A stretch of 64,000 bases of DNA from Priestia megaterium (GCF_023824195.1 NZ_CP085442.1:658001-722000); one strand, 5' to 3'; positions 28,701-38,180 are shown, numbered from the stretch's first letter. Program-made: numbers and translations. The notes: a model not told the origin generated them from the letters alone.

Positions 28701-29627
28701 ATGCAGCAACTTCCGAAAATTCCTAAAGAAATGTTTGAAACAGCAGGGATTGACCGCGCTCAGGCAGAAAAGATTGAAAAACCGAGTCTTTCATTCTGGC
28801 AAGATGTTTTTATTCGTTTTCGCAAAAATAAGCTTGCTATGTTTGGTGTAGTACTAATGGTTCTCCTTGTTTTTATGGCTATATTTGGTCCATTGATGGT
28901 GAAATATGATTATGCAACCAATGATTTACTGAATGCTAATCAGGCTCCATCTTCTGAGCACTGGTTCGGTACAGATGAATTAGGGCGTGATGTTTTTGCT
29001 CGTACGTGGGAAGGCGCTCGTATTTCATTATTTATCGGGTTAGCAGCAGCTTTAATTGATTTATTCATCGGCGTAGTTTGGGGAAGCATCTCTGGATACC
29101 GCGGCGGCCGTACGGATGAAACAATGATGCGTGTTGCGGATATCTTATATGGTGTTCCTTACCTTTTACTGGTTATTATTTTAATGGTTATGCTTGGCCA
29201 AGGGTTAGGCACGATGATTTTGGCGATGACCATTACCGGCTGGATTAACATGGCCCGTATTGTGCGTGGACAGGTATTGCAGTTGAAAAACCAAGAGTAC
29301 GTAATGGCTTCACAAACATTAGGAGCAACAACAAAACGTATTTTATTTAAACATCTTATTCCTAATGCAACAGGCCCAATTTTAGTAACAATGACACTAA
29401 CGATTCCTTCAGCAATCTTTACAGAAGCATTTTTAAGCTACTTGGGACTAGGCGTTCCGGCACCGCTTGCAAGCTGGGGAACAATGGCTTCAGAAGGCTT
29501 ACCTGCTTTGGAATACTATCCTTGGCGCTTATTTTTCCCAGGTTTGTTTATCTGTTTAACAATCTTAGCGTTCAACGTAATTGGTGATGGATTACGAGAT
29601 GCGTTAGATCCAAAACTACGTAAGTAA
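28701..29627 (+). CDS. oppC: Oligopeptide ABC transporter permease OppC
   Basis: Second membrane subunit, 308 residues. A cytoplasmic N-terminus precedes the first helix, then the OppC motif HWFGTDELGRDVFARTWEGARISLFIG, the coupling loop VMASQTLGATTKRILFKHLIPNATGP and the ending NVIGDGLRDALDPKLRK. The ATG follows AAAGGAGAG with two bases between the oppB stop and this start, so translation is probably coupled. Confidence 0.95.
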   Translation: MQQLPKIPKEMFETAGIDRAQAEKIEKPSLSFWQDVFIRFRKNKLAMFGVVLMVLLVFMAIFGPLMVKYDYATNDLLNANQAPSSEHWFGTDELGRDVFARTWEGARISLFIGLAAALIDLFIGVVWGSISGYRGGRTDETMMRVADILYGVPYLLLVIILMVMLGQGLGTMILAMTITGWINMARIVRGQVLQLKNQEYVMASQTLGATTKRILFKHLIPNATGPILVTMTLTIPSAIFTEAFLSYLGLGVPAPLASWGTMASEGLPALEYYPWRLFFPGLFICLTILAFNVIGDGLRDALDPKLRK

Positions 29628-29641
29628 GGAAGTGAACTCAT

Positions 29642-30712
29642 ATGTCACGTTTATTAGAAGTAAAGAATTTAGCTGTATCATTTAAAACATATGGCGGAGA
29701 AGTTCAAGCTGTTCGCGGCGTTAACTTCCACTTAAATAAAGGTGAAACTTTAGCAATTGTTGGTGAGTCAGGATCTGGTAAAAGTGTAACTTCACAAACA
29801 ATCATGCGCCTTATTCCGATGCCTCCTGGCCAAATTAAAAGCGGTGAAATGCTGTTTGACGGCATTGATTTAGCTAAGAAAACGGATAAAGAAATGGAAG
29901 CTATTCGCGGTAAAGATATCGGTATGATCTTCCAAGATCCGATGACTTCCTTAAATCCCACGATGAAAGTTGGGGCTCAAATTGGTGAAGTTGTAATCAA
30001 GCATTCCAAAGTGTCTAAAACAGAAGCGAAAAAACGGGCAGTCGAGTTATTAACGCTTGTAGGAATTCCTTTTCCCGAACAGCGTGTGAATCAATATCCG
30101 CATGAATTCAGCGGCGGGATGAGACAGCGTGTTGTCATTGCGATGGCTCTTGCTTCTAATCCGAAGCTATTGATCGCTGATGAACCAACAACGGCGCTTG
30201 ATGTAACAATTCAAGCTCAAATTTTAGAGTTGATGAAAGACATTCAGAAAAAAACGGATACATCTATTATTTTTATTACCCATGATCTTGGTGTAGTAGC
30301 AAATGTAGCAGATCGAGTAGCCGTTATGTACGCTGGTCAAATTGTTGAAATGGGCACAGTGGATGAAGTGTTTTACGATCCGAAACATCCGTATACGTGG
30401 GGACTGCTAGCTTCTATGCCAAGCTTAGATAACGAGGCAGAAGAAGAGCTGGCTGCTATTCCTGGAACGCCGCCAGATTTAACTAATCCTCCAAAGGGAG
30501 ATGCATTTGCAGCGCGAAATCCATACGCAATGAAAATTGATTTTGAGCAAGAACCTCCAATGTTCAAAATATCTGATACGCACTATGCGAAAACATGGCT
30601 GTTACATCCCGATGCACCAAAAGTAGAGCCGCCTGCTTCAGTTCAGCGCCGCATGCGTAAAGTTGATAATGTATACAGTACACCTGTACTCGTAGCGAAG
30701 GATGGTGAATAA
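29642..30712 (+). CDS. oppD: Oligopeptide ABC transporter ATPase OppD
   Basis: ATPase of the Opp importer, 356 residues. It has Walker A GESGSGKS near residue 42, Q-loop [12 protein letters not shown], signature [15 protein letters not shown] and Walker [14 protein letters not shown]. The C-terminal extension carries [21 protein letters not shown]. Here the usual cysteine motif is replaced by alanine/asparagine, unlike AppD, AppF and the cluster-binding members. Start after AAGGAAGTGAACTCAT. Confidence 0.95.
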   Translation: MSRLLEVKNLAVSFKTYGGEVQAVRGVNFHLNKGETLAIVGESGSGKSVTSQTIMRLIPMPPGQIKSGEMLFDGIDLAKKTDKEMEAIRGKDIGMIFQDPMTSLNPTMKVGAQIGEVVIKHSKVSKTEAKKRAVELLTLVGIPFPEQRVNQYPHEFSGGMRQRVVIAMALASNPKLLIADEPTTALDVTIQAQILELMKDIQKKTDTSIIFITHDLGVVANVADRVAVMYAGQIVEMGTVDEVFYDPKHPYTWGLLASMPSLDNEAEEELAAIPGTPPDLTNPPKGDAFAARNPYAMKIDFEQEPPMFKISDTHYAKTWLLHPDAPKVEPPASVQRRMRKVDNVYSTPVLVAKDGE

Positions 30713-30713
30713 C

Positions 30714-31631
30714 ATGACAGATAAATTATTAGAGATTAAAGGCTTAAAACAACATTTTTTCACAAGTAAAGGAACAATTAAAGCAGTTGATGGTCTGACG
30801 TTTGACATCTTCCGCGGAGAAACATTAGGGCTTGTAGGTGAATCCGGTTGCGGAAAGTCAACGACAGGCAGAACAATTATTCGTTTATACGACGCTACTA
30901 GCGGTGAGGTGCTATTTAATGGCGAAAATGTACATGGTCGCAAATCTCGCTCAGAGCTTAAAAAATTCAATCGTAAAATGCAAATGATTTTCCAAGATCC
31001 ATATGCGTCGCTTAACCCTCGTATGACCGTAGCAGATATCATAGCAGAAGGCATTGACATTCACGGTTTAGCTAAGACGAGAAAGGAGCGTATGGCAAAG
31101 GTTCACGAGCTTCTTGAAACAGTGGGGCTTAACAAAGAACATGCAAATCGCTATCCACATGAGTTTAGTGGCGGCCAGCGTCAGCGTATCGGTATCGCAA
31201 GAGCACTGGCAGTAGAACCTGATTTTATCATCGCAGATGAACCAATCTCAGCTTTGGACGTATCTATACAAGCTCAAGTTGTTAACTTAATGAAGAAGTT
31301 ACAGCGTGAACGTGGACTAACATATTTATTTATCGCCCATGATTTGTCAATGGTAAAATACATCAGTGACCGCATCGGCGTTATGTACAGAGGTAAGATT
31401 GTAGAGCTTGCACCAAGTGATGAACTTTATCGAAACCCTGTTCATCCATATACAAAAGCGTTACTTTCAGCTATTCCGCTTCCCGATCCTGACAGTGAAA
31501 AAACGCGTCAACGCAAAATTTATGATCCAAGTATACATGACTATAACGGTGAAGAACCGGAGCTTAGAGAAGTATCTCCAGGTCACTACGTGTCTTGTTC
31601 TCAAGCTGAGTTTGCCACATATACAACATAA
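30714..31631 (+). CDS. oppF: Oligopeptide ABC transporter ATPase OppF
   Basis: Second ATPase, 305 residues from the ATG at 30714, one base after the oppD stop; an in-frame ATG at 30702 lies within oppD and is less likely. It has Walker [10 protein letters not shown] near residue 45, Q-loop [12 protein letters not shown], signature [15 protein letters not shown] and Walker [14 protein letters not shown]. It ends [15 protein letters not shown], shorter and poorer in cysteine than AppF. Last gene of oppABCDF, followed by a terminator. Confidence 0.95.
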   Translation: MTDKLLEIKGLKQHFFTSKGTIKAVDGLTFDIFRGETLGLVGESGCGKSTTGRTIIRLYDATSGEVLFNGENVHGRKSRSELKKFNRKMQMIFQDPYASLNPRMTVADIIAEGIDIHGLAKTRKERMAKVHELLETVGLNKEHANRYPHEFSGGQRQRIGIARALAVEPDFIIADEPISALDVSIQAQVVNLMKKLQRERGLTYLFIAHDLSMVKYISDRIGVMYRGKIVELAPSDELYRNPVHPYTKALLSAIPLPDPDSEKTRQRKIYDPSIHDYNGEEPELREVSPGHYVSCSQAEFATYTT

Positions 31632-31664
31632 CAAAAACGATCTCACAACGAGGTCGTTTTTTAT
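31632..31664 (+). terminator. Terminator of the opp operon
   Basis: AAAAACGATCTC and GAGGTCGTTTTTT pair with one G-U and a short loop, starting at the oppF stop. Confidence 0.85.
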
Positions 31665-31759
31665 TTAGTTATCAAAGAACACTAAGCTTCAAGTTGCAAA
31701 AACATGTAAGAACAAGTAACATTAGCGCTTTACAGGTATTATACAGTAAAGGATTGAAA

Positions 31760-31786
31760 AATACTATTGAAAATTTTCAGAATTTT
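31760..31786 (+). promoter_or_regulatory. Orphan CodY-like and ScoC-like sites downstream of opp
   Basis: 31772-31786 (AATTTTCAGAATTTT) matches the CodY consensus at 13 of 15 positions. 31760-31768 (AATACTATT) is an exact RATANTATY match just upstream. They lie between converging opp and yjbC, where no start codon follows on the plus strand. Confidence 0.4.
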
Positions 31787-31883
31787 ATATTTAAGACAAA
31801 ATATCTATGTATAAACCTTATAACTAAAGGAATATAAGTGATTAATAATGTTGTATGTTGAATAATAATTCAAAAAATATAGA

Positions 31884-31915
31884 AAGAAGGTAGACATGCG
31901 TCTACCTTCTTTTTA
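31884..31915. terminator. Bidirectional terminator at the yjbC 3' end
   Basis: A near-perfect stem AAAGAAGGTAGAC/GTCTACCTTCTTT around ATGC, with A and T runs on both sides. Confidence 0.9.
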
Positions 31916-32488
31916 TAAATCTGCTAAGATATCGCCGTCTTTACGATTCTTATCAATTTTTAGTACTTGATCTGCTGGCTGATAAGACGCACCGTATATT
32001 TCTTTGTCTTTGTACGTATGAATTAACTCGTACGTTTTTTTCATTTTATTTAAAATGCTTTCCTCTGTTTCAGAGGTAGGAGACCAATATAGAATTTCCA
32101 TCTGGTTAATTTCATTTGTAGCTAATGACCGGCGGTTATAGCCAATTGTTTGAGCATGCTTAAAGTCTGCACGTTTATAAAAATGCAGTCGTTTTGCCGA
32201 GTCTGAATCTTTATAGTCTACAGGCTCTACTTCTAAGATAATTGGTTTGTTATGCTGTTTTAACTCATCAATTAGTTTACCGCCAAGTCCTTGACCTCGG
32301 GCGTCTTTTGAAACAAAGAGGTAATCAATAAAGATAAATTGGTCTGTTTCCACGTACATTAATACGTGATGAGGTCCTTCATTTTTATGATAAATATCGC
32401 TGCGTTCTTGTAAAAGCGTTTCGATATGCTTCTTTGATTTCATTTCTTCAATGGGAAAATATTGACTTAGTTTTTCATACCAATTCAT
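31913..32488 (-). CDS. yjbC: YjbC-like GNAT acetyltransferase
   Basis: A 191-residue GCN5-related N-acetyltransferase. The acetyl-CoA loop motif is DARGQGLGGKLIDEL (about residues 63-77), after the strand FIFIDYLFVSK. The N-terminus MNWYEKLSQYFPIEEMKSKKH and the later SLATNEINQMEILYWSP match my memory of B. subtilis YjbC, whose substrate is not established. In B. subtilis yjbC is cotranscribed with spx. Here it is on the opposite strand and separated from spx by two permease genes, so that operon is not conserved. Confidence 0.85.
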   Translation of the reverse strand: MNWYEKLSQYFPIEEMKSKKHIETLLQERSDIYHKNEGPHHVLMYVETDQFIFIDYLFVSKDARGQGLGGKLIDELKQHNKPIILEVEPVDYKDSDSAKRLHFYKRADFKHAQTIGYNRRSLATNEINQMEILYWSPTSETEESILNKMKKTYELIHTYKDKEIYGASYQPADQVLKIDKNRKDGDILADL

Positions 32489-32932
32489 AGCACCCTCCTA
32501 CTGATCTTTTCATGATGATGTTCATAATAGTGTTTAAACAGTTATCTTATCTTTACCCTTTTTAGGGAAAAGTAAGCATCTATAATTGAAAATATAGAAG
32601 AATAATTGATCGATTATTCTTAATAATTAGATAATTATAGCGAAATAAGAACATATAATGGAAAAAATGATTTTTATTATATTTTAACTGTAAGTTTATT
32701 TGTGAAAATCACAAAAAACTATCGCATTTTTTGTGATTTTTGATAAAATGAACAAAGTGAAGTTTTTTTAATATTGTATTTTATAGATGTGATAGCGGTA
32801 AAAGTGCAGGTGCGGAACTTGCAGGATTAGATTTTTAGTACATACAATCTCTAGAATCATTTGGCTAAAAATAAGGTAATGCTACACCATTAGCCGCTAT
32901 TAAATGAAATGGATATGTTAGGAGAGAGAATT
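32489..32932 (+). promoter_or_regulatory. Leader region of the permease gene with an orphan hairpin
   Basis: No gene seen in these 444 bases. A perfect 14-base inverted repeat (AAAATCACAAAAAA with its complement) lies at 32705-32740 around an eight-base loop. Nearer the gene, GCAGGT/ACTTGC forms a small hairpin near 32810, and GGCTAA/TTAGCC encloses a GGT/ACC pairing between about 32861 and 32895. It does not match a riboswitch class I know. Confidence 0.45.
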
Positions 32933-34297
32933 ATGCAAGGGAACACGCAAGAAAAAGAATTAAGCCGTGGACTTGAGGAAAGACATATTAGCTTAATGTC
33001 TTTAGGTGCAGCTATCGGAGTTGGACTGTTTTTAGGTTCTGCATCCGCTATTCGGTTAGCGGGTCCTGGTATTCTTATCATGTATGGAATCAGTGGTCTT
33101 ATTATGTTTTTTATTATGAGAGCCCTAGGTGAAATGGCAGTACGAAATCCAGTAGCCGGTTCTTTTAGTAAGTATGCTAACGATTATTTAGGGCCACTTG
33201 CTGGTTATTTAACAGGCTGGAACTACTGGTTTATGTGGATCATTACATGTATGGCTGAAATTACAGCTGTTGGAGTATATATGGAGTTTTGGTTCCCGGG
33301 TGTACCTCAGTGGATATGGGCACTTGCAGCACTCGTTATCATGACAGGGGTTAACTTTTTAGCTGTAAAAGCATATGGCGAACTAGAGTTTTGGTTTTCT
33401 CTTATTAAAGTAGTAACGATTATCCTTATGATTGTGCTTGGACTAGGCATGATTATCTTTGGAATTGGAAATGGCGGTATTGCAACAGGAATCAGTAATT
33501 TATGGAGTCACGGGGGCTTTTTCCCGAATGGTATGAAAGGTGTTCTTTTATCACTTCAAATGGTTATGTTTGCTTACCTTGGTATTGAAATGATTGGGGT
33601 AACAGCAGGAGAGGTGAAAAATCCGGAAAAGACGTTAACAAAAGCAATTGATAATGTACTGTGGAGAATTTTGATTTTTTACATCGGAGCTTTGTTTGTT
33701 ATTATGTCTATTTATCCTTGGCCAGAAATCGGAACACAAGGAAGTCCGTTTGTTTTAACATTTGATAAAGCTGGAATTCCCGCTGCAGCAGGGATTATAA
33801 ACTTTGTAGTGTTAACAGCGGCTTTATCTTCTTGTAACAGTGGAATTTTTAGTACAGGCCGTATGTTATTTAATTTAGCTCAGCACGGGGAAGCACCAAA
33901 ACGCTATGCCAACTTAACAAAAGGCGGCGTGCCTGGTGCAGCAGTTATTGCTTCAGCTATTGTACTGCTAATCGGAGTTGGCTTAAACTATGTTGTTCCT
34001 GATAAGGTGTTCACGTGGGTAACGAGTATTGCGACTATTGGAGCGATTTGGACATGGGGAATTATTTTACTTTCTCAAATTCGCTTCCGCAGAGGATTAA
34101 GCAGTCAGCAAGTAAGTGATTTAAAATACAAGCTTCCGTTTTTCCCGTATACGTCGTATCTCTCTCTTGCTTTCTTAGCAGGAGTAGTAGTGGTGATGGG
34201 TTTTTCCTCTGATACAAGAATAGCCCTTATTGTAGGTCCGATATGGTTTGTTTTATTGGTTGTTGTCTACTATTCAAAAGGTTTTCATAAAAGATAA
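32933..34297 (+). CDS. Amino-acid permease of the APC superfamily (AAT family)
   Basis: A 454-residue proton-coupled amino-acid transporter with 12 predicted helices. The family opening is GLEERHISLMSLGAAIGVGLFLGSASAIRLAGPGIL, with the unwound-helix-1 motif GVGLFLGS that binds the substrate alpha-amino group. The helix-6 region reads VMFAYLGIEMIGVTAGEVKNPEKTL. It resembles D-alanine/glycine (CycA/AapA) and proline permeases, but the substrate cannot be fixed from sequence alone. The start at 32933 follows TTAGGAGAGAGAATT; an ATG at 32909 has no ribosome site. A repeat element begins at its stop codon. Confidence 0.88.
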   Translation: MQGNTQEKELSRGLEERHISLMSLGAAIGVGLFLGSASAIRLAGPGILIMYGISGLIMFFIMRALGEMAVRNPVAGSFSKYANDYLGPLAGYLTGWNYWFMWIITCMAEITAVGVYMEFWFPGVPQWIWALAALVIMTGVNFLAVKAYGELEFWFSLIKVVTIILMIVLGLGMIIFGIGNGGIATGISNLWSHGGFFPNGMKGVLLSLQMVMFAYLGIEMIGVTAGEVKNPEKTLTKAIDNVLWRILIFYIGALFVIMSIYPWPEIGTQGSPFVLTFDKAGIPAAAGIINFVVLTAALSSCNSGIFSTGRMLFNLAQHGEAPKRYANLTKGGVPGAAVIASAIVLLIGVGLNYVVPDKVFTWVTSIATIGAIWTWGIILLSQIRFRRGLSSQQVSDLKYKLPFFPYTSYLSLAFLAGVVVVMGFSSDTRIALIVGPIWFVLLVVVYYSKGFHKR

Positions 34298-34649
34298 AAA
34301 ATGAGGCTCGGACAAAAGTAGTTTCGTTGAAGGAAAATCCGAACGAGTTGAATTCTTGATTAAGAATCCAACTCGTTCGGATTTTTTTATGGTGATAGGG
34401 AACGTAGGTTTACTGTATGTAGGAGCTTCTAGCTGTTGATTAGAGGGCAAGGCGAAGACTCCTGCGGGAAAAGCGAGACAGGTGAGACCCCGCAGGAGCG
34501 GAAGCAACGAGGAGGCTCACCGGCGGCCCGCGGAAAGCGAAGTCTTGCATGGAAATCAACAGCGGTGTAACAAGCGCGATTCATACGAGCTCGTATATCC
34601 CATTTGTCCATCTTTAGATTAATGTAGTTATGTCCCAGTCTCATTTTTT
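34298..34649 (+). repeat. Terminal-inverted-repeat element, copy A (full form)
   Basis: The left end AAAATGAGGCTCGGACAAAAG and the right end (complement AAAATGAGACTGGGACATAAC) form imperfect terminal inverted repeats. Inside, a first hairpin ATCCGAACGAGTTG/CAACTCGTTCGGAT with a T run (about 34337-34387) looks like a terminator. A GC-rich block (about 34430-34545) includes a second stem CTCCTGCGGG/CCCGCAGGAG. No transposase is coded. It starts one base after the permease stop. Copies B and C are at 57127 and 62838. Its GC-rich core resembles a repeat I recall as common in Bacillaceae intergenic regions. Confidence 0.85.
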
Positions 34650-34777
34650 TCCAAAAGAAAATGAAGGATTTATTATTTCACTTTTTGCTTTAGTGTGCTA
34701 ATATATTATATTGTTAAACAAATGAAGAGATAAATGAAGAAACAAATAATTTTTACGTGTTAATAGATTAGCATCGA

Positions 34778-34812
34778 GCTTTCTATGTCAAAAGTTTAAG
34801 CTTTTAGAAAGC
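34778..34812 (+). promoter_or_regulatory. Hairpin just upstream of the second permease's ribosome site
   Basis: GCTTTCT and AGAAAGC, with inner AAAAG/CTTTT, can pair to form a hairpin ending three bases before AAGGAG. A candidate promoter TTGCTT (34685), 16 bases, TATATT (34707) lies upstream. Confidence 0.4.
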
Positions 34813-34829
34813 AAAAGGAGACACAGCAA

Positions 34830-36236
34830 ATGAAAGATAAAAAATGGGGACTTTGGTTTTTAACAGCCTTTGTAGTTGGTAATATGGTAGGCGGCGGAGT
34901 ATTTATGCTTCCTTCTAATTTAGCAAACGTATCAAGTCCAATCGGTTCAACGCTTGCTTGGGTTGCAACAGGTCTTGGCGTGTTCATGATTGCTCTTGTA
35001 TTCGGAAACTTAGTCATGAGAAAGCCTGAATTAAAAGGAGGGCCTCAAAGTTATGCAGCCAATCTTTTTTCATCGCCTAAAGCAGGTAAAGTAGCAGGAT
35101 ATAGCATGGCTTGGGGCTACTGGGCAGCAAACTGGGCTGCAACAGCATCTGTCATCATATCGTTTGCGGGATATTTAACAACGTTCTTTCCAGTAATGGA
35201 GAGTAAGGATATTTTATTTTCAGTCGGAGATTTTCAATTAGAAGCTGGAAAATTTATTACGTTTTTAGTATGTTCTATTGTACTATGGGGAATTCAAGCT
35301 ATTTTGCAGCGAGATATCAATAGCGCCGGTAATATTAACTTTATCACAACGGCGGCTAAAATTATTGGATTCGGTTTATTTATTGTTGTGGCGCTATCGC
35401 TATTTAGCGCATCCAACCTGGTCAGTACAGAATTTGTTAATTCAAAGGGTATAAATGTAGGGTTAGGAAGTCAGGTCAATGGGGCAGCCATTGCTACGCT
35501 GTGGGCGTTTATCGGAATTGAATCAGCTGTACTATTATCTAATCGTGCAAAATCACAAAAAGTAGTAAAGAAAGCAACGCTGCTTGGATTATTAATTTCA
35601 ATGGTTATCTATGTAGGAATTACGCTTCTAGCTATGGGGATTCTTTCAACAGCTCAGCTGCAGCAGTCTCAAAAGCCTTTGGTAGATACGTTAGAAATGG
35701 TTATTGGACATAAAGGTGCTTACGTAATGGCCATTTTAGCACTTATTTCTTTATTAGGTTCTACTGTTGGATGGATTGTTGTTAGTGCAGAAGTTCCTTA
35801 TCAAGCAGCAAAATCAGGGTTGTTTCCACAGTGGTTTGCTAAAACGAATCAGAACAATAGTCCAGCCCGCTCACTAACATTAACAAATGGCTTAACACAG
35901 TTGTTTTTGTTTGCGACTATTTCAGGTACAGTTTCGCAAGCCTATAATTTTGCTATCGTGGTAGCTACTCTCGCTTATTTAGTTCCTTATTTCGTGACGA
36001 CAGTTTATCAATTAAAGCTTATTGTGACGGGTGAGACGTACGATATCATTAAAGGATCGCGAGTAAAAGACGGAATTATTGCCTCATTAGCACTTATTTA
36101 TTCGCTTTGGGTGATTAAGACAGGGACAGCTGATTTAAAAACATTTTTCTTAGGTATTGGCTTATTTGTAATCGGGCTGTTGCTGTATCCTATCTTAATG
36201 AGACGAGGAAAAGCACATCAGCTATTAAATAAATAA
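34830..36236 (+). CDS. Basic amino acid/polyamine antiporter-type permease (APA family)
   Basis: A 468-residue APC transporter with about 12 helices. The N-terminal substrate motif is VVGNMVGGGVFMLPSNLA, as in arginine/ornithine and lysine/cadaverine exchangers, followed by KGGPQSYAANLF and, in helix 6, TLWAFIGIESAVLLSNRAKSQKVVKKAT. It is related to B. subtilis YvsH and ArcD-type exchangers; the exact exchange pair is not certain. The ATG follows AAAGGAGACACAGCAA. It stands alone between the repeat element and a terminator. Confidence 0.86.
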   Translation: MKDKKWGLWFLTAFVVGNMVGGGVFMLPSNLANVSSPIGSTLAWVATGLGVFMIALVFGNLVMRKPELKGGPQSYAANLFSSPKAGKVAGYSMAWGYWAANWAATASVIISFAGYLTTFFPVMESKDILFSVGDFQLEAGKFITFLVCSIVLWGIQAILQRDINSAGNINFITTAAKIIGFGLFIVVALSLFSASNLVSTEFVNSKGINVGLGSQVNGAAIATLWAFIGIESAVLLSNRAKSQKVVKKATLLGLLISMVIYVGITLLAMGILSTAQLQQSQKPLVDTLEMVIGHKGAYVMAILALISLLGSTVGWIVVSAEVPYQAAKSGLFPQWFAKTNQNNSPARSLTLTNGLTQLFLFATISGTVSQAYNFAIVVATLAYLVPYFVTTVYQLKLIVTGETYDIIKGSRVKDGIIASLALIYSLWVIKTGTADLKTFFLGIGLFVIGLLLYPILMRRGKAHQLLNK

Positions 36237-36247
36237 GAGGTTATCTC

Positions 36248-36290
36248 AAAAGCTTTGCAGAAAAGTCATTTCTTCTGCAAGGCTTTTTTA
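36248..36290 (+). terminator. Terminator after the APA permease
   Basis: AAAAGCTTTGCAGAA pairs with TTCTGCAAGGCTTTT around a short loop, followed by T residues. Confidence 0.85.
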
Positions 36291-36650
36291 GTGACTGAAA
36301 AATTTGAGGAATTTGTGAAAGAAAAAAATAATAAAAAAATGAAACTAATCTACAGGTTTATTCGTAATAATAGTGTGGTAAATAAATAATGAAGAAAATC
36401 GGCAATGAAAATAATGACAGTGAAGGAACGAACTAATGTACTAGTTCACTTTAAAAAGTATATCATTCCGATGAAGTTTATAGTATAATGCAAATAGATA
36501 TTATTTTTTAAAAGTAATTATAAAGTAGTATCGATTTTCATTATCAGTCATTAAATATTTACACTCGTTGAAGTTTGTATAAAACAACATGATTTACAGT
36601 TCATGTTTTAAATGTTATGACCGATTATGATAGAAGGAGTGAAGGAGTAA
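36291..36650 (+). promoter_or_regulatory. spx promoter region with a PerR-like box
   Basis: Of the 414-base gap, about 360 bases remain after the terminator and contain no gene. TATAAT lies at 36484-36489 with a poor -35. At 36509-36523, TAAAAGTAATTATAA matches the PerR box TTATAATNATTATAA at 11 of 14 defined positions, with the right half perfect. PerR is a known repressor of spx in B. subtilis, and the site would sit near +15 of this promoter. Confidence 0.5.
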
Positions 36651-37049
36651 ATGGTTACATTATATACATCACCAAGTTGTACATCTTGTCGTAAAGCGAA
36701 AGCTTGGTTAGAGGAAAATGATATTGGATATACAGAGCGTAATATCTTTTCAGAGCCGTTATCAATCGATGAGATTAAAGAAATTTTACGTATGACAGAA
36801 GATGGAACAGATGAAATCATTTCAACACGTTCGAAAACTTTCCAAAAACTAGACGTTCAGGTAGACGCTATGCCTTTGCAAGATTTGTATGAATTAATTC
36901 AGCAAAATCCTGGCTTATTGCGCCGTCCGATTATCATTGATGAAAAACGTCTACAAGTTGGTTATAATGAAGACGAGATCCGTCGTTTCTTACCACGTAA
37001 AGTGCGTACTTTCCAACTTCGCGAAGCTCAAAGACTTGTGAATGGTTAA
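36651..37049 (+). CDS. spx: Spx, thiol-stress transcriptional regulator
   Basis: An ArsC-fold protein that binds the RNA polymerase alpha C-terminal domain and redirects transcription during disulfide stress. The 132 residues begin [20 protein letters not shown] with the redox CxxC switch at Cys10 and Cys13. The conserved LLRRPIIID lies in the second half. It has no HTH of its own. ClpXP with SpxH degrades Spx, and spxH is also in this window (46843-47724). The ATG follows GAAGGAGTGAAGGAGTAA. Confidence 0.97.
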   Translation: MVTLYTSPSCTSCRKAKAWLEENDIGYTERNIFSEPLSIDEIKEILRMTEDGTDEIISTRSKTFQKLDVQVDAMPLQDLYELIQQNPGLLRRPIIIDEKRLQVGYNEDEIRRFLPRKVRTFQLREAQRLVNG

Positions 37050-37125
37050 TTTTTATATTTGTCTGTTTAAGATTTAAATAAGAAACCAACCAAGTAACGT
37101 TTGCTTGAAGTTGGTATATAAAAAA

Positions 37126-37167
37126 TAAGCAGCAGGGAGCCAAATGGCCTCTGCTGCTTATTTTTTG
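37126..37167 (+). terminator. Terminator after spx
   Basis: The stem AAGCAGCAGGGAGCC pairs with GGCCTCTGCTGCTT around AAAT, followed by T residues. Confidence 0.88.
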
Positions 37168-37250
37168 TCGAAATAGCAGGGAAAATGAAGTATATATGTA
37201 ATTAGTAAAGAAAGAGAGTATTTAAACATATAAAAGTGGTGGTGAACGGA

Positions 37251-38147
37251 TTGGAGCTTTTACAGCTAAAATATTTCCAAGTAGTTGCTAGATTAGAACA
37301 TATCAGTAAAGCGGCCGAAGAGCTATACGTATCTCAGCCTGCGCTCAGCAAAACGATTTCACAGTTGGAAAAAGAGCTAGGCATTCGTTTGTTTGATCGA
37401 AGCGGTAAATACATTAAATTAAATCGGTATGGTAAAGCATTCTGTGCCAAAGTAGAACTTGCTTTAAAAACATTGGAAGACGCAAAGCACGAGCTAAAGG
37501 ATATGTCGAACGATCCATGTGAAGAAATTCGCCTTGTTGTATTAGCTAGTTCACATTTGCTTCCAGAGCTATTAAGCAGGTTTCGTGAGCAATATCCTCA
37601 GGTGCGTTTTCGACTGATGCAGCATTTGACTAATTCCAATTCCCAGCCTGATTTTGATTTATGTATTTCAGCTTTTCCATTAACAACCCGTCAGATCGAA
37701 CATACTCCTTTACTTTGTGAATCGATTTTGCTTGCAGTGCCTCTTGATCATCCTTTAGCCAAGCAATCACGTGTAAAGTTAAATGAACTTAAAAATGAGA
37801 AATTCATTGTGCTAAAGAAAGGGAAAGAGCTAAGGAAAATAACGGATGTAATTTGTAAGAAACAGAATTTTGTACCTCAAATTACGTTTGAAAGCGATGA
37901 TCCAGCAACAGTGAGAGGTTTGATTAGAGCGAAGCAAGGAATAGGTTTTATTCCTGAAGTAACTTGGGGAGGTTCTACAGGAAAAGATGTAAAACTGCTG
38001 AAAATTGAAGAGGAAACATTTGAACGTACTATCTTTTTAGCTTGGAACAATGGAGGCTACGTGACGGATTTACAACAAATCTTCAGGCAGTTTGTGATTG
38101 ATTATTTTAAACATTTACCCTCCGGTATGCTTCATGAATACATATAA
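37251..38147 (+). CDS. LysR-family transcriptional regulator, probably of madLM
   Basis: A 298-residue LysR regulator. The N-terminal HTH is typical: MELLQLKYFQVVARLEHISKAAEELYVSQPALSKTISQLEKELG (about residues 1-44), followed by a periplasmic-binding-like effector domain. The start is a TTG at 37251 after GGTGGTGA; an upstream GTG at 37236 is less well placed. It is followed by a terminator and then by madL-madM on the same strand, so control of malonate uptake is a reasonable but unproven inference. Confidence 0.87.
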   Translation: MELLQLKYFQVVARLEHISKAAEELYVSQPALSKTISQLEKELGIRLFDRSGKYIKLNRYGKAFCAKVELALKTLEDAKHELKDMSNDPCEEIRLVVLASSHLLPELLSRFREQYPQVRFRLMQHLTNSNSQPDFDLCISAFPLTTRQIEHTPLLCESILLAVPLDHPLAKQSRVKLNELKNEKFIVLKKGKELRKITDVICKKQNFVPQITFESDDPATVRGLIRAKQGIGFIPEVTWGGSTGKDVKLLKIEEETFERTIFLAWNNGGYVTDLQQIFRQFVIDYFKHLPSGMLHEYI

Positions 38148-38148
38148 G

Positions 38149-38180
38149 AATCATGACTAAATGTCATGATTTTTATTTCT
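38149..38180 (+). terminator. Terminator after the LysR gene
   Basis: AATCATGAC and GTCATGATT pair around a short loop, followed by a T-rich tail. Confidence 0.8.
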
